Shown here: positions 29,650-39,056 of the stretch, piece by piece | Numbering within the stretch: position 1 is the first letter of the stretch | Layout: each line of letters opens with the position of its first letter | From: Phytohabitans flavus | GTDB taxonomy: Bacteria; Actinomycetota; Actinomycetes; Mycobacteriales; Micromonosporaceae | Assembly (NCBI RefSeq): GCF_011764545.1 | Contig: NZ_AP022870.1 | Coordinates: 372,001-436,000 of the forward strand | Direction of reading: 5' to 3' | DNA length: 64,000 bases | Position numbers and translations under genes: made by a program | Notes under the pieces: model-generated | Told to the model about the DNA's origin: nothing | Database searches by the model: none | What the model saw: the letters and a program-made list of their open reading frames with translations, nothing else

Positions 29650-29673
29650 ATTCTCGACTAAGTTGACCGGAAT
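29650..29673 (+). promoter_or_regulatory. Second Rrf2-type operator, before TSUP transporter
   Basis: 24 bp with the same ATTCTCGAC start, 10-base middle and GGAAT end as 29126-29149. Stands 18 bases before the transporter start. Confidence 0.6.
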
Positions 29674-29691
29674 TACCGAGGAGGTGGACAA

Positions 29692-30606
29692 GTGCGGAAG
29701 CTGCTCGTCCTCGCCCTGGTCGGGCTCGCCGCACAGCTCGTCGACGGTGCGCTCGGTATGGCGTACGGGGTCACCTCCTCCTCGCTGCTCCTCGTCGCCG
29801 GCATCGCCCCCGCGTCCGCCTCGGCCTCGGTGCACCTCGCCGAGCTGGGCACCACCCTCGCCGCCGGCGCGGCACACTGGCGCTTCGGCAACGTCGACTG
29901 GCGGGTCGTACGCCGCATCGCCATCCCGGGCGGCATCGGCGCGTTCGCCGGCGCCACGTTCCTGAGCTCGATCGCCACCGACGCGGCCGCGCCGTGGATG
30001 GCCGGGATCCTGCTCGCCCTCGGCGTCTACCTGCTGATCCGCTTCACCCGCCCACTCGGCGAGCGCCGCTCCCGCCGCCCGCTGCGCACCCGCTTCCTGG
30101 CCCCGCTGGGCCTGGTGGCCGGCTTCGTCGACGCCACCGGCGGTGGCGGCTGGGGCCCGGTGGCCACGCCGTCGCTGCTGGTCTCCGGTCGCATGGAGCC
30201 GCGCAAGGTGATCGGGTCGGTGGACACGGCGGAGTTCGTGGTGGCGGGCGCGGCCAGCGCCGGCTTCCTGATCGGGCTGGGCTCCGAGGGCTTCCTGCTG
30301 CCGACCGTGGCCGCGCTGCTCGTGGGCGGCCTGATCGCCGCCCCGCTCGCCGCCTGGCTGGTGCGCATCGTGCCGGCCCAGCTGCTCGGCGCGGCGGTTG
30401 GCGGGCTGATCGTGCTGACCAACGCGCGCACCATCATGCGGGCGTTCGACGCGCCGGCTGACCTGCGCCCGGTCGTGTACCTGGCGATCGTGGCCGCCTG
30501 GGTCGCCGCGCTGTACCTGGCGGTGCGCGTGCTGCGCCGCACCCGCCGCGCCGCCGCGGCTTCTGTCGAAGCCGAAGAGCGGGTGCCGGCGCTCGACGCC
30601 GCCTGA
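29692..30606 (+). CDS. TSUP-family transporter (TauE/SafE)
   Basis: 304 residues with 8 or so membrane helices in two halves. N-terminal QLVDGALGMAYGVTSSSLLLVAG and the mid-protein repeat GFVDATGGGGWGPVATPSLLVSGRMEPRKVIGSVDTAEF are the family signature. The family exports or imports sulfite, sulfoacetate or related anions. GTG start with GAGGAGGTG upstream. The Rrf2 regulator upstream and the shared operator support a role in sulfur metabolism. Confidence 0.9.
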   Translation: MRKLLVLALVGLAAQLVDGALGMAYGVTSSSLLLVAGIAPASASASVHLAELGTTLAAGAAHWRFGNVDWRVVRRIAIPGGIGAFAGATFLSSIATDAAAPWMAGILLALGVYLLIRFTRPLGERRSRRPLRTRFLAPLGLVAGFVDATGGGGWGPVATPSLLVSGRMEPRKVIGSVDTAEFVVAGAASAGFLIGLGSEGFLLPTVAALLVGGLIAAPLAAWLVRIVPAQLLGAAVGGLIVLTNARTIMRAFDAPADLRPVVYLAIVAAWVAALYLAVRVLRRTRRAAAASVEAEERVPALDAA

Positions 30607-30616
30607 CGCCACCGCG

Positions 30617-30635
30617 CCGCCCGCCATGCGGGCGG
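30617..30635 (+). terminator. Hairpin after TSUP gene
   Basis: CCGCCCGC (30617-30624) pairs with GCGGGCGG (30628-30635), 3-base loop, 11 bases after the stop. Confidence 0.5.
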
Positions 30636-30738
30636 GTAGAGCGCGCATCGCGGAGAGTGGGGCCGCGCGAGTGCCCCTGTGCGCCAAGGTCCCCGAATCG
30701 AGCGCGAGGCGCCCGACACCGATCCCGGACGCTGATCA

Positions 30739-31176
30739 CGGGATCGGACCTCGATCCTGAAAGATCTGTAGATCCGTTTCAAGATATGGGTTTGCGCTGC
30801 CGCGATGTCCGCCGGGCACCGGACCGTCGCTCCCGCGGCCTCACCCTCCGCGGTTCACAGTCCAACCCCGGTCAGCCTGGCCGATGGCGAGGGCTGGGCG
30901 GGCCGCCCAGCCCTTGATCAGGGGGCGGCGCGCGGTTCGAGATGCGTCCGTGGCGAGAAATTGCCCCTGGAGGGGCTAGGGTCGCCACGGACGACGCGGG
31001 CCCGTCCGGAGCCGACCCGCGGTGCTCGGGGCGGGGCGCATCGGTGCGCCCAGCTTGAGAGCCCCGCGCAAAGCACGCCCTAGGCCTACCGGGCTGGTGC
31101 TGTTTGGTTGTGCGAACGCGGAGGGTGAGGCCGCGGGAGCAGCGGTCTGGACCACGACGGACATCGCGGTAGCTCA
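30739..31176. repeat. Intergenic element A with ~62-bp terminal inverted repeats
   Basis: Fills most of the 633-base gap 30607-31239. Left arm 30796-30859 and right arm 31109-31176 are inverted copies of one core containing GCTCCCGCGGCCTCACCC and a GGTCCGGACC-like block. Outside the left arm, CTTGAA-GGATCT-like bases match the tails of the 59 kb and 61 kb copies. The centre holds a GGCGCATCGGTGCGCCCAGC block also found in the 61 kb copy and a TCGCCACGGACG block found in the 43 kb copy. No gene inside. Confidence 0.72.
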
Positions 31177-31224
31177 GAATTCGGTCTTTTGAATGGGGCC
31201 CTGGACACGCCGCGCTGAGGTACG

Positions 31225-31242
31225 TAAATTGTCATTGACATG
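31225..31242 (+). promoter_or_regulatory. Putative leaderless promoter of arsR-like gene
   Basis: TAAATT (31225-31230) is followed after 9 bases by the ATG at 31240, with no ribosome site between. It starts 49 bases after the end of element A. Confidence 0.4.
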
Positions 31243-31581
31243 GGTAACGAGACGTTGAACTTGACCGGCGACGAGCTGGTGCGGCTCCTGGCCGCACTGG
31301 CCAGTCCGCAGCGGCTGCGGATCCTCGCCGAGCTGGCCGGTGGGCGGCGATACGTCACCGAGCTGGCCCGGAAGGTCGGCCTCAGCCGCCCTCTCGTGCA
31401 CGCCCACCTCGGCAAGCTGTCCGCGGCCGGGCTGGTGACAAGCCAGATGGAGCTGGCCGAGGAGGGGCACGCGATCCGCTACGTCGAGGCGACCCCGTTC
31501 GCGCTGCTGCTGACGCCGGACTCGATTGCCGCGGCGGTGCGGACGCTGACCATCCCAGACAACCCGAAGGAGTCGTCATGA
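31240..31581 (+). CDS. ArsR-family regulator
   Basis: 113-residue winged-helix protein: ELVRLLAALASPQRLRILAELAGGRRYVTELARKVGLSRPLVHAHLGKLSAAGLV (12-66), then a beta wing. No CxC or His-rich metal site is visible, so it is not an obvious metal sensor. The ATG of the next gene overlaps its stop by 4 bases; it heads a four-gene ABC exporter operon and most likely controls it. Confidence 0.9.
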   Translation: MGNETLNLTGDELVRLLAALASPQRLRILAELAGGRRYVTELARKVGLSRPLVHAHLGKLSAAGLVTSQMELAEEGHAIRYVEATPFALLLTPDSIAAAVRTLTIPDNPKESS

Positions 31582-31853
31582 CCTGGCAGGAAGTGGTTAT
31601 GGGGACCACGGCGATCCTGTTCACGCTGGTCATCGTCGTGGTAATGATCGTTCAGCTGGGCGCCACCTGGCGGGCGCGGCAGTCGGTGTCGCGCGAGGAG
31701 GCATACCGGCGCCTCGCCGAGGACGCCGCCACCGCCCAGCGGGACGTGGCGCAGCGGCTGGCCGCCGTGCAGGGCGAGCTGAGCGCGCTCCGGGAGCGTA
31801 CGGATGCGCTGGAGCGCCTGCTCAAGGAGGTGGAGGAGCCGTGGACGCGGTGA
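31578..31853 (+). CDS. Small membrane protein with coiled-coil tail
   Basis: 91 residues: one transmembrane helix (TTAILFTLVIVVVMIVQLGATW, about 9-30) then a charged heptad-like helix (SREEAYRRLAEDAATAQRDVAQRLAAVQGELSALRERTDALERLLKEVEE). It overlaps both neighbours (ArsR and the ABC ATPase), so it is part of the exporter operon. Function not known. Confidence 0.8.
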   Translation: MTWQEVVMGTTAILFTLVIVVVMIVQLGATWRARQSVSREEAYRRLAEDAATAQRDVAQRLAAVQGELSALRERTDALERLLKEVEEPWTR

Positions 31854-32557
31854 TCGAGGTCGACTCGCTGACAAAGCGGTTCGGCCGGACGGTCGCGGTC
31901 GACGGGCTGAGCTTCGCGGTGCCGCGAGGGAGCATCGTGGGGTTCCTAGGACCCAACGGGTCCGGAAAGACCACCACGCTCCGCACCGTGCTGGGGCTGA
32001 CAGTGCCAACCGCCGGGCGGGCGATGGTGGAGGGCCGGCCGTACGCGGCACTGCCCGAGCCGGCCCGCGTGATCGGCGCGGTGCTCGACGCGGCACAGTT
32101 CCACCCGGGCCGCACCGGCCGCGACCACCTGCGGGTCTTCGCGAAGGCGGCGGGCGTCTCCCGGAGCCGCGTCGACGTGCTGCTGCGCCTGGTCGGGCTC
32201 GACGAGGCTGCGGGCCGGCGCGTGCGCGGGTATTCGCTGGGCATGCGGCAGCGCCTCAGCCTGGCGACCGCCCTGCTCGGCGACCCGCGCATCCTGATCC
32301 TCGACGAGCCGGCCAACGGTCTGGACCCGCAGGGCATCCGCTGGCTGCGCGACTTTCTGCGCGACCGCCGCGACGAGGGGCGTACGGTGCTCGTCTCCAG
32401 CCACGTCCTCTCCGAGGTCGCTCAGGTCGTCGACGAGGTGCTCGTGCTGCACCGGGGGCGGCTGGTGGCGCAGGGCCGGGTGGAGGAGCTGACGGCCCAC
32501 CCGCGGCAGACGTTGGAGGACGTCTTCCTGGACCTGACGAGGGAGACCTCTCGATGA
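31841..32557 (+). CDS. ABC transporter ATP-binding protein
   Basis: 238 residues, all ATPase motifs present: Walker A GPNGSGKT (near 37-44), signature YSLGMRQRLSLATALLGDP, Walker B ILILDEPANGLDP, and the switch His in VLVSSHVLSEV. The DRrA-like class with a C-terminal LEDVFLDLTRE block, which partners small ABC-2 permeases. GTG start behind GGAGGTGGAGG. Overlaps the permease gene by 4 bases. Confidence 0.94.
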   Translation: MDAVIEVDSLTKRFGRTVAVDGLSFAVPRGSIVGFLGPNGSGKTTTLRTVLGLTVPTAGRAMVEGRPYAALPEPARVIGAVLDAAQFHPGRTGRDHLRVFAKAAGVSRSRVDVLLRLVGLDEAAGRRVRGYSLGMRQRLSLATALLGDPRILILDEPANGLDPQGIRWLRDFLRDRRDEGRTVLVSSHVLSEVAQVVDEVLVLHRGRLVAQGRVEELTAHPRQTLEDVFLDLTRETSR

Positions 32558-33309
32558 GCCGGCTGATCGCGGCGGAGCTGCTCAAGCTGCGCACCACCCG
32601 CGTCGTGCCGGGCCTGCTGGTCGCGTCGGTGGCGCTCAGCGTGCTGATGGCCGCCCTCATCGTGCTGCTCAGCTCCACATCGGACATCGGCGGCGGGACC
32701 GGCGGGCGCCTCGTGCTGTCGTCGGGCGGAATCGTCGCCGGGATCCTGGCGCTGCTGCTGGGCATCGTCACCACCGCCGGGGAGTACCGGCACGGCACCA
32801 TCCTCCCCACCCTGCTCACCAACCCCGACCGGCTCCGGGTGACGGTCGCGCAGATCGTCGCCAACACCCTCGCCGGCGCGGTGCTGGGTCTGGCGAGCGT
32901 GGTGGGCACCGCCGCGGTGAGCTTCCCGCTGCTCGCCTCCCGAGACGTCGCCGTGGCGCTGTCGGCCGCGCAGGTGACCGGCATCTTCGTGGGCGGCGTG
33001 TGCTTCGCGGCGCTGTCCGGCACGCTGGGCGCGGCGTTCGGGGGGCTGATCCGCAACCAGGTGGTGGCGGTGTCGGCCGCGCTGCTCGTCCTCTTCGTCG
33101 TCGAGCCGCTCGTGACGAGCCTTGTCGACGGGTACCAGCGCTACTCCTTGACCGGCCTTCGGGTGGCGATCAGCGGGGGAGCGGCGGAGAGCGCGGGTGC
33201 CGCTTCGGGTGGGCTGCCTCCGGCGTGGCTGGCGGCGCTGCTCTGGACGGGGTACGCGCTGGCACTGGCCGTGGCGGCTGCCGCCGTGGGACGGCGCCGC
33301 GACATCTGA
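32554..33309 (+). CDS. ABC-2 type permease
   Basis: 251 residues with six membrane helices (ABC-2 family), starting MSRLIAAELLKLRTTR, then a GEYRHGTILPTLLTNPDR cytoplasmic loop. Forms a heterotetramer with the ATPase encoded just upstream. Substrate unknown; these pairs export lipids, drugs or peptides. Confidence 0.9.
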   Translation: MSRLIAAELLKLRTTRVVPGLLVASVALSVLMAALIVLLSSTSDIGGGTGGRLVLSSGGIVAGILALLLGIVTTAGEYRHGTILPTLLTNPDRLRVTVAQIVANTLAGAVLGLASVVGTAAVSFPLLASRDVAVALSAAQVTGIFVGGVCFAALSGTLGAAFGGLIRNQVVAVSAALLVLFVVEPLVTSLVDGYQRYSLTGLRVAISGGAAESAGAASGGLPPAWLAALLWTGYALALAVAAAAVGRRRDI

Positions 33310-33516
33310 AACCCGGACGCGAGGGCCGCGGCGGTCCGGAGATCGAATCGCGGACCGCCGCGGCGGTGGGCAGGTGCGTTACCGGTCGCGCCTGACGGCT
33401 CTTCTCCAGCCAGAGGCCGCGTGGCCCGCCGTCGAACGGGCGTCGGCCATCACCCAATTAGAGAGCAGTATTCGCCCTGATTGCAGCCGAATCGCCGCAC
33501 CTGCCGGTGCGGGTGT

Positions 33517-34580
33517 CTACGCCGTGGCGGGAGCGGCCGCGCCGGCCGAGGCAGAAGCTGTCGAGGCGCGCACCGTCAGGCGGGGGTCGAGCAGCGTGGC
33601 GGCCGGCACCTGCTGCCCTCGAGCTTGCGCATCAGCAGCGTGACCGCCTGGTGTCCCACGTCCTCGGCGGGGATGAGCACCGAGGTCAGCGCGGGGCTGG
33701 CCCGCTCGGCCACCTCGTCCGGGCAGATCGCGACCACCGAGATGTCGTGCGGCACCTGGCGGCCGAGCTGCGGGAGCGCGGCCAGCAGGTGGGCCACCGC
33801 CGCCTCGTTGTGCACCACCAGGCCGGTGAGGCCGGGGTGGCGGTCGAGCAGGCCGGCGAGCTCCTGCCGTACCGCGTCAAAGCTCTCCTCGCACGGCTGG
33901 GCGGTCGCCGCGATCCCGTACCGCTCGGCGGTTTCGGTGAAGCCCGCCCGGGTGCGGTGCGCGAAGCCGGTGTCCCGCTCGTACACCACCGCGGGCGCGC
34001 CGAGCAGCGCGATCTCGCGGTGGCCGAGCGCGGCGAGGTGGTCGACGCAGGCCGCGCCGGCGCGGTAGAAATCGAGGTCGACGCAGGTGAGGTTTTCCGC
34101 CTCGGCCGGGAAGCCGATCAGCACGCTGGGCCGCTCCAGGTCGCGCAGCAGCGGCACCCGCGGGTCGTACATCTCCACGTCCATCAGCACGATGCCGTCG
34201 ACCATCGCGCTGGCCGCGATCCGGCGCAGCCCGTCCGGGCCCTCGTCGGCGGTCACCAGCAGCACGTCGTGGTCGAACTGTCTGGCCGTTGTCACCACCG
34301 CGGTCGCGAACTGCATCAGCACCGGCAGGTGCATGCCCGACCGCAGCGGCAGCACGAGCGCGATCACGTTGGCCCGCTTGCTCGCCAGCGCCCGCGCGCC
34401 CGCGTTCGGGTGGTAGCCGAGCGCCCGGATGCTCGCCAGCACGCGCTGGCGGGTGGTCGCGGAGATGGCCCGCTTGCCGCTCAACACATACGACACCGTG
34501 CTCACCGCGACGCCCGCGTGCCGCGCCACGTCCGTGATGGTGACCATGTCGGCACGCTTGGCGCCACCGTGTTCAGTCAC
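33517..34580 (-). CDS. LacI-family regulator (one frameshift near 3' end)
   Basis: Repressor of the sugar locus. Starts at GTG 34580 (GGAGG 8 bases upstream) and overlaps the GH3 stop. HTH: VTITDVARHAGVAVSTVSYVLSGKR (about 13-37), then the periplasmic-binding-like domain ending in SVLIPAEDVGHQAVTLLMRKLEG. At that point, near base 33620, the frame is lost; the alternative frame continues QVPAATLLDPRLTVRASTAS to a stop at 33517, which is the usual LacI ending. One base missing restores it. A shorter ATG start at 34547 is possible. GCGC-centred palindromes upstream of GH3 are its likely operators. Confidence 0.85.
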
Positions 34581-37425
34581 TCGACGCCTCCATCCCGCCA
34601 CTACTGAACGTCAGACAGCTCACCGTAGCGCCTGGCGCCTCGAACGACAGGTAAAGGTCCCGAACCCCGACCGCGCCGGTCACCGGGGCGCGCACCTCGG
34701 CCCAGTCCTGCCGGGCGTTGGCGGTCGGCACGACGATGATTCCGGCCACCGGCCCGGACAGCGGGTCGTCGAGGCGCAGCGTCACGCGGGCGCCGGCCGC
34801 TTCCCGGGTACGGCTGGTGACCCGGGCCGCCACCGCCGCCGCGCCCGCCCCGAAGTCCACCCGCCGAAACCCTATCCAGCCGGCCTGCTCGGCCGCGCCC
34901 ACCGCGTCCGCCCGGCCCGGCTCGCCGTCCACCAGGACGGTGCCGGCGTAGTCGTCGTGGTCGATCGCCCACAAGGGACGGTCCAGTGGGCGGCGGGGGC
35001 CGACCTCCTCGCCGCGCACCGACAGCGTCGCGGTCAGCGCGATGTCCGAACTGGACCGTCCGATCTGGACGGTGTGGCGGGCGGTCTCGACCACCCTCGC
35101 GCCGCGGGTCACATCCCAGAACCAGAGGTCCGCGGCGCGCAAGGTGAACGTGACGGTCGCCCTCTCGCCGGGGTCCAGCGTGATTTTCCGGTACGCGCGA
35201 AGGCGGCGCAGCGGCTGCTTGACCGTGGACCGGCGCTGGCGCGTGTACAGCTGCACCACCTCCTCGCCGGCTCGACCGCCGGTGTTGGTGACGCTCACCG
35301 ACACCTCGACCGTGCCGTCCGCGTCGACCTCCACAGTGGACAGCCGTAGGTCGTCGTACTCGAACGTCGTGTAGCTCAGCCCGTGCCCGAAGGGGTACAG
35401 CGGCGTGCCGCGGTAGTACTGGTACGTGGCGTCGCAGGCGATCACGTCGTAGTCGAGCAGGTCGGGCAGCTCGGCCGCGTCCCGGTACCAGGTCTGGGTG
35501 AGCCGCCCGCCCGGATCCGCCGTGCCGAGGAGCACGTCGGCGAGCGCGTTGCCGTACTCCTGGCCGCCGTGCGCCGACCACAGCACCGCCGGCACGTGCT
35601 CGTCCGCCCAGCCGATCCCGTACGGGTAGCCGCTGGTCACCACAAGTACCGTGCGCGGGTTCGCGGCGTGCACCGCGCGGATCAGTGCCTCCTGCGCGGG
35701 CGGCAGCGCGAGGCTGGCCCGGTCCTCGGTCTCCCGTCCGTTGATCATCGGGTGGTTGCCGACCACCACGACCGCCACGTCCGCGCCGGCGGCGGCCGCG
35801 GCGGCCTCCCGCGCGCCGTCCGCGACAAGCTCGACCGTGAACGGGGTGCCGCCCGCCACCTCCTCCGCGCTGGCCCGGAGCACACCGTCGGCGCCCGCGG
35901 CCACGTACCGGCCGGTGGCGAGGTGGTGGAGCACGACCTGCCCAGAGCCGTGCTCCACGAAGCGGAACGTCTCCCGCACCACCCAGCCGCCGGGCTGCGG
36001 GCGGTCGTCGACGAGTACCCCGTCGTCGTCCGCGCCCACGTGCATGGCGTTGGCCACGGCCCGCAGCGCGACCACGCCCTCGCCCCAGTCGAAGAGGTCG
36101 AAGTACGCCTGCCGGCCGGGCGCTGCGCCGTCCGCCCGCACCACCGCCCCGTCGTCCGCCCACGCGTACCCGTCCGGGCCGCGCAGCGCGATCCGGTCCA
36201 CGCCCTCGTGGAAGGTGGCACGCACCCGCGCGGCCAGCCCGCCGTACGCGGTGACGGTGTAGGGCAGCGTGCCGCTGTACCAGTCTTCGTGCAGCGTGTC
36301 GGCGAGCGGCCCGATCACCGCGACCGTGCCTTCTCCGTCGAGGGGCAGCAGCCCGTCCGTGTTCTTCAGCATGACGATCGACTGCTGTGCCGCCTCCCGG
36401 GCCAGCTCCTGGTGCGCGGCGCAGTTGACGACGTCCGCGGTCACCGCCGCGTACGGGTTGCGCTCCGCCGGGTCGAACTCGCCGAGCCGGAACCGCGTGG
36501 TGAGCACCCGGCGTACGGCCCGGTCCACATCGGACTCGTCGAGCAGGCCGCGGTCGAGCGCCTCGGTGAGCCGCGCGACGGTGGGTGCCGAGTCGCCGTC
36601 GTCCTCGGTGAAGCTGTCGATGCCGGCCCGGACCGCCGCCGCGTACCCGGCCGCGTGGTCGGCGTGGTAGCCCTGGTCACCGGCGATGTTGGAGGCCGCG
36701 GCGGCGTCGCTGACCACCAGCACCTCGCCGCTGTCCCACCGGCGCAGCTCGTCGTTGATGAGTGGGCTGAGGTGGGCCGGCCGGCCGTTCACGAGGTTGT
36801 ACGACGCCATCGCCGCCACCGCCGCGCCCGCCTCGATCGGCGCCCGGAACGCCGGCAGCTCGTACTCGTGCAGCACCCGCGGCGGCAGGTTGCTGGACGT
36901 GAGGTGCCGGTCGGTCTCGTTGTTGTACCCCAGGAAGTGCTTGAGCGTCGGCGCGGTGCGCAGGTAGGTGGGGTGGTCGCCGCGCAACCCGGACGCGTAG
37001 GCGGTGCCCATCACGCCGGTGAGCCAGGGGTCCTCGGCGTACCCCTCCTCGTTGCGGCCCCAGCGGGGGTCGCGCAGCGGGTTGACCACGGGCGCCCACA
37101 CGTTGAGGCCGACCCGCGCCGGGTCCTTGTGGTGGAACCCGCGGACCTCGTCGCCCACGGCCGCGCCGACGGACCGGACCAGGTCCGGGTCCCACGTGCT
37201 GGCTAAGCCCAGGGCCTGGGGAAACACGGTGGCCGGGCCGACCCAGGCCAGGCCGTGCAGCGCCTCGGTGCCGGTACGAAAGGGGCCGACCCCCAGCCGG
37301 GGGACCGGCGGTTGGTGCTGGTGGAGCAGTGCGACCTTTTCGGCCAGGCTGAGGCGGCCCAGCAGGTCGGCCACCCGGTCGTCGAGTGGCCGGTCGGGGT
37401 CGCGAAACGCCTCTGTCATCGCCAT
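34573..37425 (-). CDS. GH3 beta-glycosidase
   Basis: 950-residue cytoplasmic glycoside hydrolase family 3 enzyme (no signal peptide). Conserved blocks: TEALHGLAW, NVWAPVVNPLRDPRWGRNEEGYAEDP, LKHFLGYNNE (Lys162-His163), and nucleophile Asp240 in VLVVSDA. C-terminal part includes a PA14-like insertion and the fibronectin-like domain (SVSVTNTGGRAGEEVVQLYTR). Such enzymes are beta-glucosidase, xylosidase or arabinosidase; which cannot be told. Start ATG 37425 behind GAGGAC. The LacI regulator follows in the same operon. Confidence 0.92.
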   Translation of the reverse strand: MAMTEAFRDPDRPLDDRVADLLGRLSLAEKVALLHQHQPPVPRLGVGPFRTGTEALHGLAWVGPATVFPQALGLASTWDPDLVRSVGAAVGDEVRGFHHKDPARVGLNVWAPVVNPLRDPRWGRNEEGYAEDPWLTGVMGTAYASGLRGDHPTYLRTAPTLKHFLGYNNETDRHLTSSNLPPRVLHEYELPAFRAPIEAGAAVAAMASYNLVNGRPAHLSPLINDELRRWDSGEVLVVSDAAAASNIAGDQGYHADHAAGYAAAVRAGIDSFTEDDGDSAPTVARLTEALDRGLLDESDVDRAVRRVLTTRFRLGEFDPAERNPYAAVTADVVNCAAHQELAREAAQQSIVMLKNTDGLLPLDGEGTVAVIGPLADTLHEDWYSGTLPYTVTAYGGLAARVRATFHEGVDRIALRGPDGYAWADDGAVVRADGAAPGRQAYFDLFDWGEGVVALRAVANAMHVGADDDGVLVDDRPQPGGWVVRETFRFVEHGSGQVVLHHLATGRYVAAGADGVLRASAEEVAGGTPFTVELVADGAREAAAAAAGADVAVVVVGNHPMINGRETEDRASLALPPAQEALIRAVHAANPRTVLVVTSGYPYGIGWADEHVPAVLWSAHGGQEYGNALADVLLGTADPGGRLTQTWYRDAAELPDLLDYDVIACDATYQYYRGTPLYPFGHGLSYTTFEYDDLRLSTVEVDADGTVEVSVSVTNTGGRAGEEVVQLYTRQRRSTVKQPLRRLRAYRKITLDPGERATVTFTLRAADLWFWDVTRGARVVETARHTVQIGRSSSDIALTATLSVRGEEVGPRRPLDRPLWAIDHDDYAGTVLVDGEPGRADAVGAAEQAGWIGFRRVDFGAGAAAVAARVTSRTREAAGARVTLRLDDPLSGPVAGIIVVPTANARQDWAEVRAPVTGAVGVRDLYLSFEAPGATVSCLTFSSGGMEASSD

Positions 37426-37444
37426 CACCCGTCCTCTATGGATT

Positions 37445-37640
37445 TCGAAGCGCTTCGAGGAGCCAACGTCGCGGTGGGAGATCCGCGGAGGTCTGTCTGC
37501 TCGAAGCGCTTCGACAAGCCGTCGAAGAAAACTCCGCACGCGTTTCACGAGTGTTACGCCCGGAGCCATCTGAGACTCGCACCACACAATGGCCCAGGTC
37601 AATAGGAGCGCTCCCACGAAATCTGAGGAAAGCGCTAACC
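37445..37640. promoter_or_regulatory. Cluster of GCGC-centred LacI-type operators
   Basis: TCGAAGCGCTTCGA occurs twice, perfectly palindromic (37445-37458 and 37501-37514; 56 bases apart). TAGGAGCGCTCCCA (37603-37616) differs in one base from the cellobiose repressor site TGGGAGCGCTCCCA, and GGAAAGCGCTAACC (37627-37640) has the same AGCGCT centre. They stand upstream of the GH3-LacI operon. Binding by the local LacI protein is inferred. Confidence 0.6.
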
Positions 37641-37728
37641 CGCAGCTCAGCCCCCGATGCGCGGCGCCGCTCCCGCTGCCACCCCGGAATCACGCAACTA
37701 GGGCAAATCGCGCACTCACGAAGGTCCC

Positions 37729-37758
37729 TTGGACCACAATGGACATCGCGGTAGCTCA
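37729..37758 (-). repeat. Partial copy of the intergenic repeat core
   Basis: TTGGACCACAATGGACATCG-CGGTAGCTCA is the outer 30 bases of the repeat arm seen at 31109-31176 and elsewhere. Only one arm end is left. Confidence 0.55.
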
Positions 37759-37772
37759 ATCCCAGATACGGG

Positions 37773-37834
37773 GTTGATCAGGGACTTTGTGGGGCGGCAC
37801 GCCGGCGACACGCCCCGCAAACTCCCTGATCAAC
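37773..37834. terminator. Long hairpin downstream of ROK gene
   Basis: Bases 37773-37796 pair with 37811-37834 in a 24-base stem with two mismatches (GTTGATCAGGGA... against ...TCCCTGATCAAC), 14-base loop. It ends 6 bases from the ROK stop and can terminate that transcript. Confidence 0.6.
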
Positions 37835-37839
37835 AGGGG

Positions 37840-39056
37840 CTAGGCGGGTAGGGGTGGGAGGTGGCCGGCGTCTACCGCGGCCAGGGCTCTCGCGGCGCCG
37901 CCGGTCGCCGCGGCGCCCGGGCCTAGCGCGGAGGCCACGAGCTTGCAGCCGCCGGCGTCTGGGGCTACGGCGCGGGCGGCCAGCTCGGACTCGGCGGCCG
38001 GGAGGAGCCAGGGGGACAGGGGGACGAAGTTGCCGCCCAGGACGACCACGTCCGGGTTGACCAGGTTTGCCAGGATGCTCACGCCGTGCCCGAGGTGCCG
38101 CCCGACCGCGGTGAGGGCGGCCAGCGTGGCGGCGTCGGCGCGTCGGGCGCGGCGCACGACCTCGTCGATCTCCGGCGCGAAGTCGGTCACCGGGCCGTCC
38201 GCCTCGGCGTCCGGCATTACCCGCGCGATGATCGCCCGTACGCCGGCCAGGGCCTCCAGGCAGCCGACCCGGCCGCAGGGACACAGTGGACCGGCCGGGT
38301 CGAGCTGGAGGTGCCCGATCTCGCCGCTGAACCCCCGCCCGCCCCGCAGCAGCCGCCCGTCGACCACCACGCCCGCGCCGATACCCAGCTCGCCGGTGAG
38401 GTAGACCAGGTTGGCCGTGCCGGCGTACGCCCCGTAGCGGTGCTCGGCCAGCGCGGACAGGTTGGCGTCGTTGTCGACCGCCACGTCGTACTTGGGGTCG
38501 CGCAGCGCGCGCACCAGGTCGGCGCGAAGCTCGACGTCGCGCCACCCGAGCCCGGGGAGAGCCGCACGGCGCCGTCGGCGTCGACAAGTCCCGGTATGCC
38601 CACGGTCAGGCCGAGCACCTGCCGGCCCTGGGCGGCGACGCGGGACGCGGCGCGGGAGGCGAGCGCGGCGATCGTGCTGACCGCCTTGCCGGCCGCCGTC
38701 TCCGTACCGGTGAAGGCGCGCCGCCAGGTGAGCAGCTGCTCCCCGGCGAGGTCGACCGCGACGGCGGTGAGGTGGTCCGCCGCCACCTCCATGCCGATCG
38801 CCGCGTACGGCTGGCCGTCCAGCACCAGCATCGTCGCCGGGCGCCCGATCCGGTGCTCGGCGAGCCCGGTCTCGCGCAGCAGCCGCCGCTCGATGAGGTC
38901 GGCGACAAGGCTCGAGACGGTGGCCTTGTTGAGCCCTGTCGCGGCCGCGATGTCGGCACGCGAGCACGGCGCGTGGGTGCGCACATGGCGCAGCACGACG
39001 GCGAGGTTGGTGGCTCGCACGTCGGCGAAGTCGGCCGGCTGCGGCCCGCTCTGCAT
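37840..39056 (-). CDS. ROK-family regulator (one frameshift)
   Basis: XylR/NagC-like repressor. An N-terminal winged helix (CSRADIAAATGLNKATVSSLVADLIERRLLRE, about 30-61) is followed by an actin-like ROK domain with nucleotide motif IGMEVAADHLTAVAVDL, VDNDANLSALAEH and the zinc-type CPCGRVGCLEALAG. Near base 38550 the frame breaks between VRLSPG and GWRDVELR; one base missing in CCCGGGG restores it. Repaired length about 405 residues. Start ATG 39056 (TTG 39065 also possible). Divergent from the ABC operon; half-sites TTTAGTTTGTC and the palindrome TTAGTC-N4-GACTAA lie between. Confidence 0.85.

Noticed and set aside
34573-37425. GH3 start about 190 bases upstream
   Set aside because: The longer N-terminus would span the two palindromic operators and lacks a ribosome site. 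ATG 37425 has GAGGAC.
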